This document shows, one piece after another, positions 53,249 to 63,380 of a stretch of 64,000 nt of DNA; the stretch's first letter is position 1; each line of letters begins with the position of its first letter. The stretch is from an uncultured Bacilli bacterium (GTDB lineage: Bacteria; Bacillota_I; Bacilli_A; RF39; UBA660). Both the position numbers and the translations under genes were made by a program. The DNA lies in assembly GCA_934120015.1 (NCBI GenBank), contig CAKOTD010000003.1:1-64000 (forward strand), written 5' to 3'. Below the pieces are notes generated by a model that was not told the DNA's origin, made no database searches, and saw only the letters and a program-made list of their open reading frames with translations.

Positions 53249-53614
53249 TTGGATTTCAAATTTGATAATAATATTCCTATCTATATTCAGTTAGTAGAAA
53301 ATTTAAAAAAATATATAATATCAGGAAAAATAAAACCAGGTGATAAACTTTTATCAGTTAGAGAACTTGCTTTAAAAACAAAGGTTAATCCTAATACGAT
53401 GCAAAAAGCACTTACTGAATTAGAAGATTTAAAACTTATTTATACCGAAAGAACAAATGGAAAATATGTAACACAGGATGAAAAAATAATAAATAAATTA
53501 AAAGATGAATATGCAAAAGAACTTTCTTGTAAATATTTTCAAAATATGAAAGATATAGGATTTGATACTATTGATTCAATTGCTTATTTAAAAAAATTAG
53601 GAGGAGATAACTAA
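53249..53614 (+). CDS. GntR-family (YtrA subfamily) regulator
   Basis: A 121-aa protein with N-terminal winged helix: DNNIPIYIQLVENLKKYI, GKIKPGDKLLSVRELALK, VNPNTMQKALTELEDLKLIY. Its short C-terminal dimerisation tail is typical of YtrA regulators, which control ABC transporters. TTG start at 53249 with AAGGAG ten bases upstream. It overlaps the ATPase gene by one base. Confidence 0.92.
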   Translation: MDFKFDNNIPIYIQLVENLKKYIISGKIKPGDKLLSVRELALKTKVNPNTMQKALTELEDLKLIYTERTNGKYVTQDEKIINKLKDEYAKELSCKYFQNMKDIGFDTIDSIAYLKKLGGDN

Positions 53615-54309
53615 TGGAGTTATTAGAGTGTATTAATTTAGAAAAAAATTATGGAAAGAAAAAAATATTAAAAGATATAAATTTAAAAATACCTAGAGGT
53701 AAGATAATTGGTTTACTTGGCAAAAATGGTACTGGTAAATCAACACTTATTAAATTAATGAATGATTTACTTATACCAACAAGTGGAGAAATACTTGTTA
53801 ATGGTAAAAAAATAGGGACAGAAAGTAAAAGAATCATATCATATTTACCAGAGAGAACATATTTAGATAAATCAATGAAAATAAAAGAGATAATTACTTA
53901 TTTTGAAGATTTTTATGATAATTTTGACTCAGAAAAAGCTAAAAAATTATTAAAGGATTTAAATCTAGATGAAGATTTAAAATTATCAAAAATGAGTAAA
54001 GGTATGCAAGAGAAGTTGCAACTAGTACTTGTTATGAGTAGAAAAGCCCAGTTATATATCTTAGATGAACCACTTGGAGGAGTAGATCCAGCAACTCGTG
54101 ATTATATTTTAGATGTAATACTTAATAATTTTGATGATAATGCTAGTCTTATTATTTCAACACATTTAATTTCAGATATTGAAAGAATACTAGATGAAGT
54201 GATTTTTATTGATAAAGGAAAAATAATATTAACTTCACCTTCAGATGAGTTAAGAGAAAAAGAAAATAGTTCAATTGATGAAATATTTAGGAGGATGTTT
54301 AAATGTTAA
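53614..54309 (+). CDS. ABC transporter ATPase (GntR operon)
   Basis: A 231-aa ATPase: Walker A GKNGTGKST (about 36-44), signature variant LSKMSKGMQEKLQ, Walker B LYILDEPLGGVDPATR, H-loop STHL. The SKGMQ signature is typical of the YtrB/EcsA-like ATPases of GntR-controlled exporters, often induced by cell-wall antibiotics. Coupled to the permease by a 7-bp overlap. Confidence 0.93.
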   Translation: MELLECINLEKNYGKKKILKDINLKIPRGKIIGLLGKNGTGKSTLIKLMNDLLIPTSGEILVNGKKIGTESKRIISYLPERTYLDKSMKIKEIITYFEDFYDNFDSEKAKKLLKDLNLDEDLKLSKMSKGMQEKLQLVLVMSRKAQLYILDEPLGGVDPATRDYILDVILNNFDDNASLIISTHLISDIERILDEVIFIDKGKIILTSPSDELREKENSSIDEIFRRMFKC

Positions 54310-55094
54310 AGAAATTACTTAAATATGATTTAAAAAGTATGTTTAAATTCTTAATTGTTTTTTATAGTTTATCTATCTTTTTTGCCATCCTTACGAGAAT
54401 ATTTTTAAATATAAATAATTCATTTATGATGAATATAATTGGTCAAATATGTAGTGGTACTACTATTGCTATGGTGGCCAATATTTTAATTAATAATACG
54501 ATTCGTTTATGGGTTAGATTTAAAAATAATTTTTATGGAGATGAATCTTATTTAACACATACACTTCCAGTAGAAAAAAGAACTTTATATTTATCTAAAA
54601 TAATAACTTCTATTATTACATTATTAGTAAGTATTTTCGTAATTGTATTAACTTTATTTATAGCTTATTATAGTAAGGAAAATATTAATACTTTAAAAGA
54701 GTTTTTATTACCAATTACTAATGTTTATGATAGTAATTTTATAAAATTATTAATATGTACATTATTTATCTTCTTTATTGAAATATTAAGTGCTATACAA
54801 GCAGGATATACTGGTATAATTCTAGGACATAAAATGAATAATAATAAAACAGTTTTTTCGGTTATATATGGCTTTCTATCATATATATTGACACAAGTAT
54901 TATGTTTGTTACTATTATTTATAATTTCATTATTTAATAAAAATATTGCTAATTTATTTATGACAAATAGTGTTATTAGTATAGATATTTTAAAAATACT
55001 TTTTTATGTAGCAAGTTTAATATATTTAATTCTTTTAACCGTTATTTATTTTATAAATGTAAAGATATTTAAAAAAGGAGTAAATGTAGATTAA
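54303..55094 (+). CDS. ABC transporter permease (GntR operon)
   Basis: A 263-aa membrane protein with six hydrophobic helices. The loop DESYLTHTLPVEKRTLYLSK near 80-99 is typical of ABC-2-like permeases paired with YtrA-regulated ATPases. Substrate unknown; by analogy with ytr-type systems a role in envelope stress or antibiotic resistance is possible. Confidence 0.88.
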   Translation: MLKKLLKYDLKSMFKFLIVFYSLSIFFAILTRIFLNINNSFMMNIIGQICSGTTIAMVANILINNTIRLWVRFKNNFYGDESYLTHTLPVEKRTLYLSKIITSIITLLVSIFVIVLTLFIAYYSKENINTLKEFLLPITNVYDSNFIKLLICTLFIFFIEILSAIQAGYTGIILGHKMNNNKTVFSVIYGFLSYILTQVLCLLLLFIISLFNKNIANLFMTNSVISIDILKILFYVASLIYLILLTVIYFINVKIFKKGVNVD

Positions 55095-55098
55095 TATA

Positions 55099-55139
55099 AA
55101 AGAAATAGGTAAAAAATTTAAACCTATTTCTTTCTTTTT
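55099..55139 (+). terminator. Terminator of the GntR-ABC operon
   Basis: AAAGAAATAGGT (55099-55110) pairs with ACCTATTTCTTT (55122-55133), then CTTTTT. Confidence 0.88.
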
Positions 55140-55226
55140 CTATACTTATATTACCACAATTTCCTTAATTTTTCAAGACTAGTATTTATATAGATATTGG
55201 TGTATTAAATATTAGAGGTGATTTTT

Positions 55227-55667
55227 TTGAAGAATATAAGTTATATTGAAAGAATGCTTTTAAGTAATCAACAGCTTACAATTAATGAAATACTTAATTT
55301 AAATAAATTTACAGAAAAGAGGGGATTATTATTAAATGAAAAACAGGCTATTAGTTTAATTAATAATAGAAATAGATGTTTAAAAGAGTTAGGAAGAATT
55401 GAAATTGGTAGTGGTACTTTAGAAAGAATAATCTATACTTTTTATACTTCTAGTTATATAGATAAAGATAATTATTTAGAAATATTAGAGGAACTTACTA
55501 ATATATTTTATCTATATCAAAATGAGTTTGATAATAAATTAACTGATGAGCAAATAATAGAATATATAAAAAAATCTTATGAAGAGTGTGGAACGATAGA
55601 ATTGTTAGAGGGCTTATATCTTGAAAATTTAAGAGATAAATTATTAAATGGTGAAGCTTATGAATAA
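55227..55667 (+). CDS. DUF6323-like protein
   Basis: A 146-aa, largely helical protein with ERMLLSNQQLTINEILNLNK, LLNEKQAISLINNRNRCLKE, LGRIEIGSGTLERIIYTFYT and LEILEELTNIFYLYQN. I recall this pattern as DUF6323, which occurs next to DUF6179 in sporulating Clostridia; function unknown. GAGGTG at 55216-55221 fits a TTG start at 55227 better than the GTG inside it. Its end overlaps the next gene. Confidence 0.65.
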   Translation: MKNISYIERMLLSNQQLTINEILNLNKFTEKRGLLLNEKQAISLINNRNRCLKELGRIEIGSGTLERIIYTFYTSSYIDKDNYLEILEELTNIFYLYQNEFDNKLTDEQIIEYIKKSYEECGTIELLEGLYLENLRDKLLNGEAYE

Positions 55668-56958
55668 TATAATAGATATTGAAAAATTAATTGAAGAGGA
55701 AATAGATACTAATAATTATATAGAATCATTACTTAATTTATCTATTAAATATAAGTATATTACGGATGAGCAAAGAGATAACATAATATATAAATTTCTT
55801 ATGATTATTTCCAAAACAATAAAATTATATACAGGACAGTTAACTAGTTCTGTTCCTATTAGTCTTTTTAAAAATATAAGTAATTCTAATATGTATATAG
55901 TATCATTATATCTTAAAGATAAAAGAATAAAGGAACAAATTAATATTTTAATAAGTGAAAGTGCTGATAATATATATAATCAAAGTATTAAATTTTTAGA
56001 AGAATATATTAATAAAACTAAGTTATTTTATAATGTCATTTTTATAAATAATATAGTACCTATAAATAATTATTTTTATAATAGTACATTAAAGGATGGG
56101 ATTAAAAGTTTTTTTAAGTTATATAACTTTTATGATGCTAAAAACATTATAATTACAGCTGATTATGAATGTCTAATAGGTAGACCTAATCTTTTTGGAA
56201 TAGAGTTTATAAATAAGTATTTAGAGTATATAAATTATGAAAATATTTTTTTAAGGAAATTTAACTATATAAAACAGGAAAATTTATTAAAAAAATTATA
56301 TAGTAATTATGAAGATTTACCGATTAATATATTTGAGATAATTTTTACTTTTTGTTTAGTATTAGAATATTTAAATAAGGATATATATGATTTAAATATT
56401 TTAGATATAGATGTAGAAAAAATATATAATGATGATAATTATATAAATAATTTAGATAAGGCTTATAATAATTTAAAAAACAAATGGAAATTTGATGATA
56501 AGACAAATAAATATTTAGATAAATGCAAAGTAATCATTATTAATAAAATTATTTATCATTATAAAAATAATACACTTCATATATTATTAGGTGAAAAGGA
56601 AAGTAGAGTCATTAATTATATAGTAAATCCTAAAATGTGTGATAAAAAATATAATGATTTAATTGTTTCTTTAAAGGAAGTACATGATAATGAAAGAATA
56701 AATATTATAAAGGAAAATATAAATTCATTATTTGATATAGTTGATATTATAAGTGATATTGATTTTAATGATACTGAATTATTTTCTCTTTTTTCTAGCC
56801 TAAATATAATAGAAATAATGGTTTTAAAGAACTATTTTAAAGATATGGAAGATAGTTACATATTTAAAATACTAAATAGATATATAATGACTAAGAATAT
56901 AAAGGAACAAAATATTATTAATGAAAACTATATATATATAGAAATTCTTGTGAAGTAG
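55660..56958 (+). CDS. DUF6179-like protein
   Basis: A 432-aa helical, cytoplasmic-looking protein. It has an N-terminal block NYIESLLNLSIKYKYITDEQ and IKLYTGQLTSSVPISLFKNI near 40-65, many Tyr/Asn/Ile-rich helices, and a C-terminal part FNDTELFSLFSSLNIIEIM. It pairs with the preceding DUF6323-like gene (8-bp overlap), a conserved gene couple. No catalytic motif is recognised. Confidence 0.65.
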   Translation: MNNIIDIEKLIEEEIDTNNYIESLLNLSIKYKYITDEQRDNIIYKFLMIISKTIKLYTGQLTSSVPISLFKNISNSNMYIVSLYLKDKRIKEQINILISESADNIYNQSIKFLEEYINKTKLFYNVIFINNIVPINNYFYNSTLKDGIKSFFKLYNFYDAKNIIITADYECLIGRPNLFGIEFINKYLEYINYENIFLRKFNYIKQENLLKKLYSNYEDLPINIFEIIFTFCLVLEYLNKDIYDLNILDIDVEKIYNDDNYINNLDKAYNNLKNKWKFDDKTNKYLDKCKVIIINKIIYHYKNNTLHILLGEKESRVINYIVNPKMCDKKYNDLIVSLKEVHDNERINIIKENINSLFDIVDIISDIDFNDTELFSLFSSLNIIEIMVLKNYFKDMEDSYIFKILNRYIMTKNIKEQNIINENYIYIEILVK

Positions 56959-57027
56959 GTAACTTTTTTGTTAAAATATGTCAAAATATGTTATAATATA
57001 AATGAAGAAGTGAGATTAATTAATAAA

Positions 57028-57057
57028 TATCTTGTGATATTTTAGTATCACGAGATA
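57028..57057 (+). promoter_or_regulatory. Leader hairpin before the Pr6Pr operon
   Basis: TATCTTGTGATA (57028-57039) pairs with TATCACGAGATA (57046-57057) over 12 bp with one wobble. It is preceded by a TATAAT box (about 56993) and lies about 75 bp before the next start codon, without a T tail. It could be an mRNA-stabilising leader hairpin or an operator. Confidence 0.5.
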
Positions 57058-57133
57058 AGGAAGTAGTAAATTTATCAAATATTTTTATATCATAAAATAT
57101 CTATTTTTATGATTGTTTGTATAGGAGATTTAT

Positions 57134-57775
57134 ATGAAGATATTTAAAGGAAATAGGATAATCCTAGATTTGATAATTTGCATATGCTCATTGATAGGAA
57201 TAATTTCTAATTTTTGTCTATTTAAAACACCAATTGGATTATTATATTATACAATATTTAGTAATCTATTATGTTTTGTATTTTATAGTATTTCTATTAT
57301 TAAAAAAATATTTACGGAATTTAAACTGACAACAAACTATATAAAATTTAAAGGTTTGGTATTAGTTTCTTTAGTGTGTACATTCTTAATTTATAATTTT
57401 TTTATGGTTCCAACCGGACAAGTACATGCGTATGATGGACATTTTTTTGCATCTTGTTTTGTACATATAATTACACCTATTTTAGTTGTAGCCGATTGTA
57501 TTGTTAATGGTAAGAGTAAGGTGCTTAAATATTCTTATATTTTGAATTGGACAGTAGCAATTACAATATATGGAATAATGGTAATTATATATCAGCATTT
57601 GGGTGGCCTTTTTCTTGAAGGACTAAATTATCCTTATTTTAATTTTAACTATGTAGAATATGGATATATAAATTGTTTCTTTATGAATTTTATAATAATT
57701 ATTTTCTATGATATTATTTGTTTGTTAATTGTTTTAATAAATAGAAAAGTTATACGAGGGGGCAATAAAATATGA
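57134..57775 (+). CDS. Pr6Pr-family membrane protein
   Basis: A 213-aa protein with six membrane helices and the Pr6Pr pattern: IGIISNFCLF, LLYYTIFSNLLCFVFY, and MVPTGQ. It continues FASCFVHIITPILVVADCIV and YPYFNFNYVEYGYINCFF. These proteins are of unknown function. Its TGA overlaps the ATG of the ligase gene, so the two are translationally coupled, suggesting a lipid or acyl substrate link. Confidence 0.8.
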   Translation: MKIFKGNRIILDLIICICSLIGIISNFCLFKTPIGLLYYTIFSNLLCFVFYSISIIKKIFTEFKLTTNYIKFKGLVLVSLVCTFLIYNFFMVPTGQVHAYDGHFFASCFVHIITPILVVADCIVNGKSKVLKYSYILNWTVAITIYGIMVIIYQHLGGLFLEGLNYPYFNFNYVEYGYINCFFMNFIIIIFYDIICLLIVLINRKVIRGGNKI

Positions 57776-59517
57776 ATAAGTATAAAAACACAAATTTAAA
57801 AATCTATGATTATATGAAAAAGGATAATGAAGCTTTTAGAGAAAATAAAGCATTAACTTATTTTGGAAGACAAATAGTCTATAATGAATTTTTAGATGCC
57901 ATTGAAAAACTGGCAGTTTCATTTAAGATGTTAGGTGTAGAAAAAGGGGATTATGTACCTATATGTTTACCTAATGTTCCACAAGGAGTAATATCTTTTT
58001 ATGCATTAAATAAGATAGGGGCTATACCAAATATGATTCCTGTTTTAGCAAGCAAAGAAGAATTTAAACATTATTTAACTGAGGTCCCTGCAAGAAACTT
58101 TATAATGTTCAGAGATTTTTATTCTAAAGTTAAGGATATTATTCCCAAAACATCAATTGAAAGAACAATTATTGCATCTCCATCTACATATATTCCTATT
58201 GATGCTTTAAAACAAATGGCTAGTATAAAAACTATAGCCCAATCTTGTTATTTTGATGCTCAAACTAAATTCTCATTTAGAAATAAATTAATGTCTTGGG
58301 ATAAACTTATGCAACTATCTAATGGAGAAAAATATGTTCCAACTGAAAAATTTAATTTTAGTGATACAGCTTTGTTATCACATACAGGTGGTACAACAGG
58401 TATTCCTAAATCAGCAGAATTTACAAATGAAAATTTTAATGCTATGGTTGAGCAATATCGTGTATTAACTGAATTATTTGAAAGAGGGGACAAGATTTTA
58501 ACTGTTCTTCCTATGTTTATAAATTATGGATTATGTAATAATATTCATATGCCGTTAAGTTTTGGTATTGAAACAATAATAGTACCGACCTTTGATCCAA
58601 AAGAGGCATTTGATTTATTTTTGAAGTATAAACCAAATCATTTTATGTGTGTTGCTCATTATTTTGAATATATGATGAATGATAAAAGGTTTGATGGATT
58701 GGACTTATCTTTTGTTAAAACGGTTACATACGGTGGTGCACCATTAAGCCCAGAATCAAAGAAGAAATTTGATGAATTTTTAGAAAGTCATGGTGCCCAT
58801 GGTGTTAAAATCCTAAATGGTTATGGAATGACCGAAAGTACATCAAGTATTGCATATGAACAAAAAATACTTGGCACAGATGAGTATAAATTATTCCAAT
58901 TACCATATAGCAATATTAAAATAGTTAATCCTGAGACTAGAAAAGAAGTTCAAATTGGTGAAGTTGGTGAATTATGTGCTGAAGGTCCAATTATTTTTAA
59001 AGGTTACTTGAATAATGAAGAAGAAACCAAAAATGTACTAAAAATTCATGAAGATGGTAAAACTTGGTTACATTCAGGTGATTTAGCCAAAATAAATGAA
59101 GATAGATCAATCGATATAGTTGGTAGATTAAAGAGAATTTATCCAACGATGGATACTACAAATGGTAATGTTGCTAAAATTTTTCCTGATAATATTGAAA
59201 ATGTTATAAAAACGTGTGAATGTGTCAATGAATGTGCAATAGATTGTAAACCTAATAAGGATAGAGTTAATGTTCCATTTGCATTTATAGTGGTAAAAGA
59301 TGGATATTCAGAAGATGAAGCATTAGATATGATAAAAGAAAAATGTTTAGAATTAAATGCTTATTCTAGACCATACAATTTTATGTTTTTAAAAAGTCTT
59401 AATAAAACAGCTGGTGGAAAAGTAGATTATAAGTGTTTAATTAAGATGATACCAGATGATTATGGTGATTCAATAGAAGAAATTATATATACTAAGAATA
59501 ATAGAAAGGTAAGATAA
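57772..59517 (+). CDS. AMP-forming acyl-CoA ligase-type enzyme
   Basis: A 581-aa ANL-superfamily adenylating enzyme. The P-loop is [17 protein letters not shown] (about 202-218), A5 motif [16 protein letters not shown]7-like [20 protein letters not shown], and terminal lysine motif [12 protein letters not shown] (Lys of the A10 motif). It activates a carboxylic acid to acyl-AMP and probably to a thioester. No carrier protein is nearby. It is coupled to Pr6Pr upstream and a hybrid kinase 3 bp downstream. Confidence 0.9.
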   Translation: MNKYKNTNLKIYDYMKKDNEAFRENKALTYFGRQIVYNEFLDAIEKLAVSFKMLGVEKGDYVPICLPNVPQGVISFYALNKIGAIPNMIPVLASKEEFKHYLTEVPARNFIMFRDFYSKVKDIIPKTSIERTIIASPSTYIPIDALKQMASIKTIAQSCYFDAQTKFSFRNKLMSWDKLMQLSNGEKYVPTEKFNFSDTALLSHTGGTTGIPKSAEFTNENFNAMVEQYRVLTELFERGDKILTVLPMFINYGLCNNIHMPLSFGIETIIVPTFDPKEAFDLFLKYKPNHFMCVAHYFEYMMNDKRFDGLDLSFVKTVTYGGAPLSPESKKKFDEFLESHGAHGVKILNGYGMTESTSSIAYEQKILGTDEYKLFQLPYSNIKIVNPETRKEVQIGEVGELCAEGPIIFKGYLNNEEETKNVLKIHEDGKTWLHSGDLAKINEDRSIDIVGRLKRIYPTMDTTNGNVAKIFPDNIENVIKTCECVNECAIDCKPNKDRVNVPFAFIVVKDGYSEDEALDMIKEKCLELNAYSRPYNFMFLKSLNKTAGGKVDYKCLIKMIPDDYGDSIEEIIYTKNNRKVR

Positions 59518-59519
59518 AT

Positions 59520-61550
59520 ATGAATGGAAGTTTTTTTTGCCAAATAATTAGTTTAATATATATAATTTCAATATCCATTATATTTATTACTAAAAAGAAA
59601 ATAAATTCAATTGAAAATAAGTTGTTTAAAAATATAATGGTTGTTAATCTTATAGGGTTAGTTATTGAAATTACATGTTTCTTATTAGGTTATTATAATG
59701 TTAAAAATATTATATTATGTAAAACTATGGTTAAGTTATATCTTATTTATCTTGTATCTTTTGTAATGATATTTACAATATATTTGCTTTATATTTCTTC
59801 AAAAACTAAAAATATAAACAAAGGTCAAAAAATTTTAAATATAATTTATTATATTATTAGTATTTTGTTATTAAGTATTTTGCCAATTAATTTAGTTAAT
59901 AAAAATGGGGCTATTTATGCTAATGGATTAGCGGCAAATGCATCATATGCATTAATAGCTGTTTATATTGTTGTATGGTATGTTGTTTTATTTAAAAATT
60001 TTAAGACTATAAAAAATAAAAAGTATTTACCCTTATTTGTATTTTTAATAATTGGAACTATAGTTATGATTGCTCAAAAATTACACCCAGAATTATTGCT
60101 AATGACTTCTATGGAATCATTTATCGTTTTTCTAATGTATCATACAATAGAAAATCCCGATTTAAAGATGATTGCAAAACTAGAATTTGCTAAAAATCAA
60201 GCAGAAAGAGCCAATCGTGCTAAAAGTGATTTCTTAAGTAGTATGAGTCATGAAATAAGAACACCTTTAAATGCAATAGTTGGATTATCCGAAGATATTG
60301 TAACATATAAAGATAAAGTTCCACCTGAAGTAGTAGAAGATTCAGAAGATATATTAAATGCATCACATACCCTTCTTGAAATAGTAGGTAATATTTTGGA
60401 TATTAATAAAATTGAAAGTAATAAAATGGAATTAGTAGAAAATACTTATAATTTTAGAGATGAAATAACAAAGATGTGTAAAGTTACGGCAACTCGTATT
60501 GGAGATAAACCGATAGATTTTAAATTAAATATTGCTGAAGATATACCATATGAATTAAATGGTGATAAAGGAAAAGTAAAAGAAGTAATAAATAATGTTC
60601 TTACTAACGCAATAAAATATACAAACGAAGGTGAGATTAACTTAACTATTAAATGTGTTAATGATTTAAATAAAAATATATCTAATTTAATGATTACATG
60701 TAGGGATACAGGAAGAGGAATAAAGAAAGAAAATATAAGTAAATTGTTTACAAAATTTGAAAGATTAGATATAGAAAAAAATACCACTACTGAAGGAACA
60801 GGACTAGGACTTGCTATAACAAAGGCTCTAGTTGATATGATGGGTGGAAATATAAATGTTCAAAGTCAGTTTGGACAAGGCTCTATTTTTATAATTAATT
60901 TACCCCAAAAAATAAGTAAAATATCAAAACCAATGACTGAAGAAGAATTAATGGATACTGCTAGAAAATTATATTCAAATAAAATAGATACAACAATTAT
61001 TAAAAATGATAGTAATATTAATACATCTGATTATGGCAATAAAAAGATATTAATTGTAGATGATAATAAACTTAATATAAAGGTTGCTAAAAGAGCACTG
61101 CAAGACTTTAATTTTGAAATAGATGAAGCAGAAGATGGAAGTATCTGTTTAGATAAAGTAAGTAGTGGAAAAGTTTACGATTTAATATTAATGGATATAA
61201 TGATGCCAAATATGAGTGGTGAAACAGCTCTTAAAAAATTAAAAGAAAATAAAGATTTTAATACACCAGTAATTGCTTTAACAGCCGATGCTGTTGCAGG
61301 AGCAAAAGAAAAATATGTAAGTGAAGGATTTGCTGATTATATAGCTAAACCATTTAGTAGAGACCAAATAAAAGAAAAATTAGATAGTGTCTTTTTAAAT
61401 AATATTAAGGAAATAAAAGAAGAAGTTGTAAGCTATACTTCAGATAATTCTACTAAACCAATAGACAATAGTGTAATACCAATAACAGATGAAGACATTG
61501 AAAGAATAAATAAGATACTTGAAGAAAAGAAAAATGAAAGAAAGGGTTAA
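59520..61550 (+). CDS. Hybrid sensor histidine kinase/response regulator
   Basis: A 676-aa protein with six to seven N-terminal membrane helices (1-220). The HisKA domain has [16 protein letters not shown] (phospho-His near 243), then HATPase with [30 protein letters not shown] and GTGLGLAI. A receiver domain follows ([24 protein letters not shown] with Asp near 558, and KPFSR). The N-terminal domain resembles membrane sensors of small signals. There is no separate response regulator gene nearby; the output partner is unknown. Co-transcribed with the ligase. Confidence 0.93.
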   Translation: MNGSFFCQIISLIYIISISIIFITKKKINSIENKLFKNIMVVNLIGLVIEITCFLLGYYNVKNIILCKTMVKLYLIYLVSFVMIFTIYLLYISSKTKNINKGQKILNIIYYIISILLLSILPINLVNKNGAIYANGLAANASYALIAVYIVVWYVVLFKNFKTIKNKKYLPLFVFLIIGTIVMIAQKLHPELLLMTSMESFIVFLMYHTIENPDLKMIAKLEFAKNQAERANRAKSDFLSSMSHEIRTPLNAIVGLSEDIVTYKDKVPPEVVEDSEDILNASHTLLEIVGNILDINKIESNKMELVENTYNFRDEITKMCKVTATRIGDKPIDFKLNIAEDIPYELNGDKGKVKEVINNVLTNAIKYTNEGEINLTIKCVNDLNKNISNLMITCRDTGRGIKKENISKLFTKFERLDIEKNTTTEGTGLGLAITKALVDMMGGNINVQSQFGQGSIFIINLPQKISKISKPMTEEELMDTARKLYSNKIDTTIIKNDSNINTSDYGNKKILIVDDNKLNIKVAKRALQDFNFEIDEAEDGSICLDKVSSGKVYDLILMDIMMPNMSGETALKKLKENKDFNTPVIALTADAVAGAKEKYVSEGFADYIAKPFSRDQIKEKLDSVFLNNIKEIKEEVVSYTSDNSTKPIDNSVIPITDEDIERINKILEEKKNERKG

Positions 61551-61565
61551 TCTTTCATTTTTTTA
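61532..61565 (+). terminator. Terminator after hybrid kinase gene
   Basis: AAATGAAAGA (61532-61541) pairs with TCTTTCATTT (61551-61560), then TTTTT. The stop codon is in the loop. Confidence 0.85.
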
Positions 61566-61585
61566 AATTAAAATTAAAAAAAATG

Positions 61586-61614
61586 TTGACTTTTGTGAAA
61601 AAAAGTATTATTTT
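61586..61614 (+). promoter_or_regulatory. Promoter of the rel leader
   Basis: TTGACT (61586-61591), 17 bp, TATTTT (61609-61614), placing transcription start about 20 bp before the small ORF at 61645. Confidence 0.65.
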
Positions 61615-61644
61615 ATAGAAAATATTATGAAAGGGATGAAGCTT

Positions 61645-61743
61645 ATGATAGTACAAGGCAAAGTTTTTTGTTTCAAAAAAGATAATAGTTTGTCTAATGT
61701 ATTATTTTGTCCTTTTGTGAGTTATTATGTTAAAGAAGTATAA
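61645..61743 (+). CDS. 32-residue leader ORF before rel
   Basis: ATG at 61645 follows AAAGGGATG. The peptide begins MIVQGKVFCFKKDNSL and ends YYVKEV with TAA at 61741. It is rich in Val, Phe and Cys. Its last four codons and stop form the 5' arm of a 19-bp terminator stem (61732-61779). A ribosome reaching the stop would prevent that stem, the geometry of a transcription attenuator. It may instead be a small protein or chance ORF. Confidence 0.5.
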   Translation: MIVQGKVFCFKKDNSLSNVLFCPFVSYYVKEV

Positions 61744-61779
61744 TGTTTTCTCTATGTGAAAATGTTATGCTTCTTTTTT
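61732..61779 (+). terminator. Strong terminator/attenuator before rel
   Basis: AAAGAAGTATAATGTTTTC (61732-61750) pairs with GAAAATGTTATGCTTCTTT (61758-61776) over 19 bp with three wobble pairs and a seven-base loop. It is followed by TTT, 15 bp before the rel start codon. Confidence 0.85.
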
Positions 61780-61794
61780 ATAGGAGGTGTTTTA

Positions 61795-63243
61795 ATGAAT
61801 AATATTATATTACAAGATTTGTTGGATAAGTTGGAAGAGTATAATCCGGAAGAAGTAAAAACTGTAAAAAAAGCTTATGAATATGCTGACACATTACATC
61901 AAGGTCAAATGAGGCAAAGTGGAGAACCTTATATAAGTCATCCATTAAATGTTGCTTATATCTTAGCAGAGATGCATGCAGATAAAGATACAATTTGTGC
62001 TGGTCTTTTGCATGATACATTAGAAGATACTAATATTACTAAAGAAGATATAGCTCATGATTTCAATCAAAATGTTGCCAATTTAGTAGATGGGGTAACG
62101 AAATTAGATAAAATGAACTTTTCTTCTAAGCAAGCACAAAATTATGCTAATACAAGAAAAATAATAACGGGAATAACTGAAGATGTTAGAATAATCATAA
62201 TTAAACTTGCTGATAGACTTCATAACATGAGAACATTAGGATTTAAATCTGAATTTAAACAAAAGGAAAATGCCCTTGAAACTATGGAAATATTTGTTCC
62301 TCTTGCTTATTATATTGGAGCATACAGAATTAAATCTGAACTAGAAGATCTATCTCTTCAATATTTAAAACCGGATATGTATAAGAAAATAAAAGAAAAA
62401 AAATTAAACCTAGAAGAATCAAGTGAAGATTGTTTAAAAGAAATGTTATATAAAATAGAAACTTTACTAAATAAACAGAATATACCAAATGAAATAAAAA
62501 TAAGAACAAAAAATATCTATGGTATATATAAAAGACTAAGTGGAGGTCATAAATTATCTGATATACATGATTTATTAGCACTTAAAATAATGGTAGATGA
62601 GATAGCAAATTGCTATTATACATTAGGAATGATTCATCGAGAATATCATCCAATAAATGATAAATTTAAAGATTATATTTGTAATCCAAAAACAAATATG
62701 TATCAAAGTTTACATACGACAGTATTTGGACCAAATGATAGATTAGTGCAAACACAAATTAGAACATTTGATATGGATAAGGTAGCGTCTTTTGGGTTAA
62801 CAGCATACTGGGATTCAAAAAAAGGAAAGGCAAGAGACGTTATGCAAGATGATTTAAAACAAAAGTTTCAATTTTTTAAGTCATTAACAGAAATTAATTC
62901 TATGTTTGGAGACAATCAACAATTTGTAAATCAAGTAAAGACTGAATTGTTTGCTGATAGAGTTTATGTATATACTACAAAAGGAGATATAATAGAACTT
63001 CCAAAAGGATCAACTCCAATAGATCTTGCATATAAAGTACATACTGATATTGGAAATACAATGGTAGGTGTATTTGTAAATGATGAATATGTTCCAATTG
63101 ATTATGTATTAAAAAATAAAGATAGAGTTAGAATCGTTACTGACGAATTATCTTATGGTCCAAGAGAAGATTGGATAGATAAAGCTCAAACAAGTTTAGC
63201 AAAAAGAAAAATAAGAGATTTTAATAAAAAATGTTGTATTTAA
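61795..63243 (+). CDS. Short Rel-type (p)ppGpp hydrolase with degenerate synthetase site
   Basis: A 482-aa protein with HD hydrolase domain (ISHPLNVAY, LLHDTLEDT, KLADRLHNMRTL), synthetase-like domain (from about 240) and TGS domain (VYVYTTKGDIIELPKGSTPI, about 385-445). It ends soon after TGS, so the regulatory helical and ACT domains of full-length Rel (about 730 aa) are missing. The synthetase glutamate of the ExQIRT motif is Gln (VQTQIRT), NGYQS reads NMYQS, and AEYGVAAHW reads ASFGLTAYW. HD motifs are intact, suggesting a hydrolase. ATG 61795 follows AGGAGGTG. Confidence 0.85.
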   Translation: MNNIILQDLLDKLEEYNPEEVKTVKKAYEYADTLHQGQMRQSGEPYISHPLNVAYILAEMHADKDTICAGLLHDTLEDTNITKEDIAHDFNQNVANLVDGVTKLDKMNFSSKQAQNYANTRKIITGITEDVRIIIIKLADRLHNMRTLGFKSEFKQKENALETMEIFVPLAYYIGAYRIKSELEDLSLQYLKPDMYKKIKEKKLNLEESSEDCLKEMLYKIETLLNKQNIPNEIKIRTKNIYGIYKRLSGGHKLSDIHDLLALKIMVDEIANCYYTLGMIHREYHPINDKFKDYICNPKTNMYQSLHTTVFGPNDRLVQTQIRTFDMDKVASFGLTAYWDSKKGKARDVMQDDLKQKFQFFKSLTEINSMFGDNQQFVNQVKTELFADRVYVYTTKGDIIELPKGSTPIDLAYKVHTDIGNTMVGVFVNDEYVPIDYVLKNKDRVRIVTDELSYGPREDWIDKAQTSLAKRKIRDFNKKCCI

Positions 63244-63305
63244 GTTATGAGTTTATAGGGATCTCATTATAAAAAACTATTAGACTAAAAGGGGAGGTGA
63301 AAAAG

Positions 63306-63362
63306 ATGAGAAGATTAATGAGAAAATTTAATAAAAAATATGATATGTTATGTACTGCATAA
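63306..63362 (+). CDS. 18-residue ORF with strong ribosome site
   Basis: GGGGAGGTG precedes an ATG at 63306; the peptide is MRRLMRKFNKKYDMLCTA. It lies between rel and the next gene, about 60 bp upstream of the latter. It could be a leader peptide or a tiny basic protein. Confidence 0.4.
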   Translation: MRRLMRKFNKKYDMLCTA

Positions 63363-63380
63363 TTATCATATGAATTAAAT

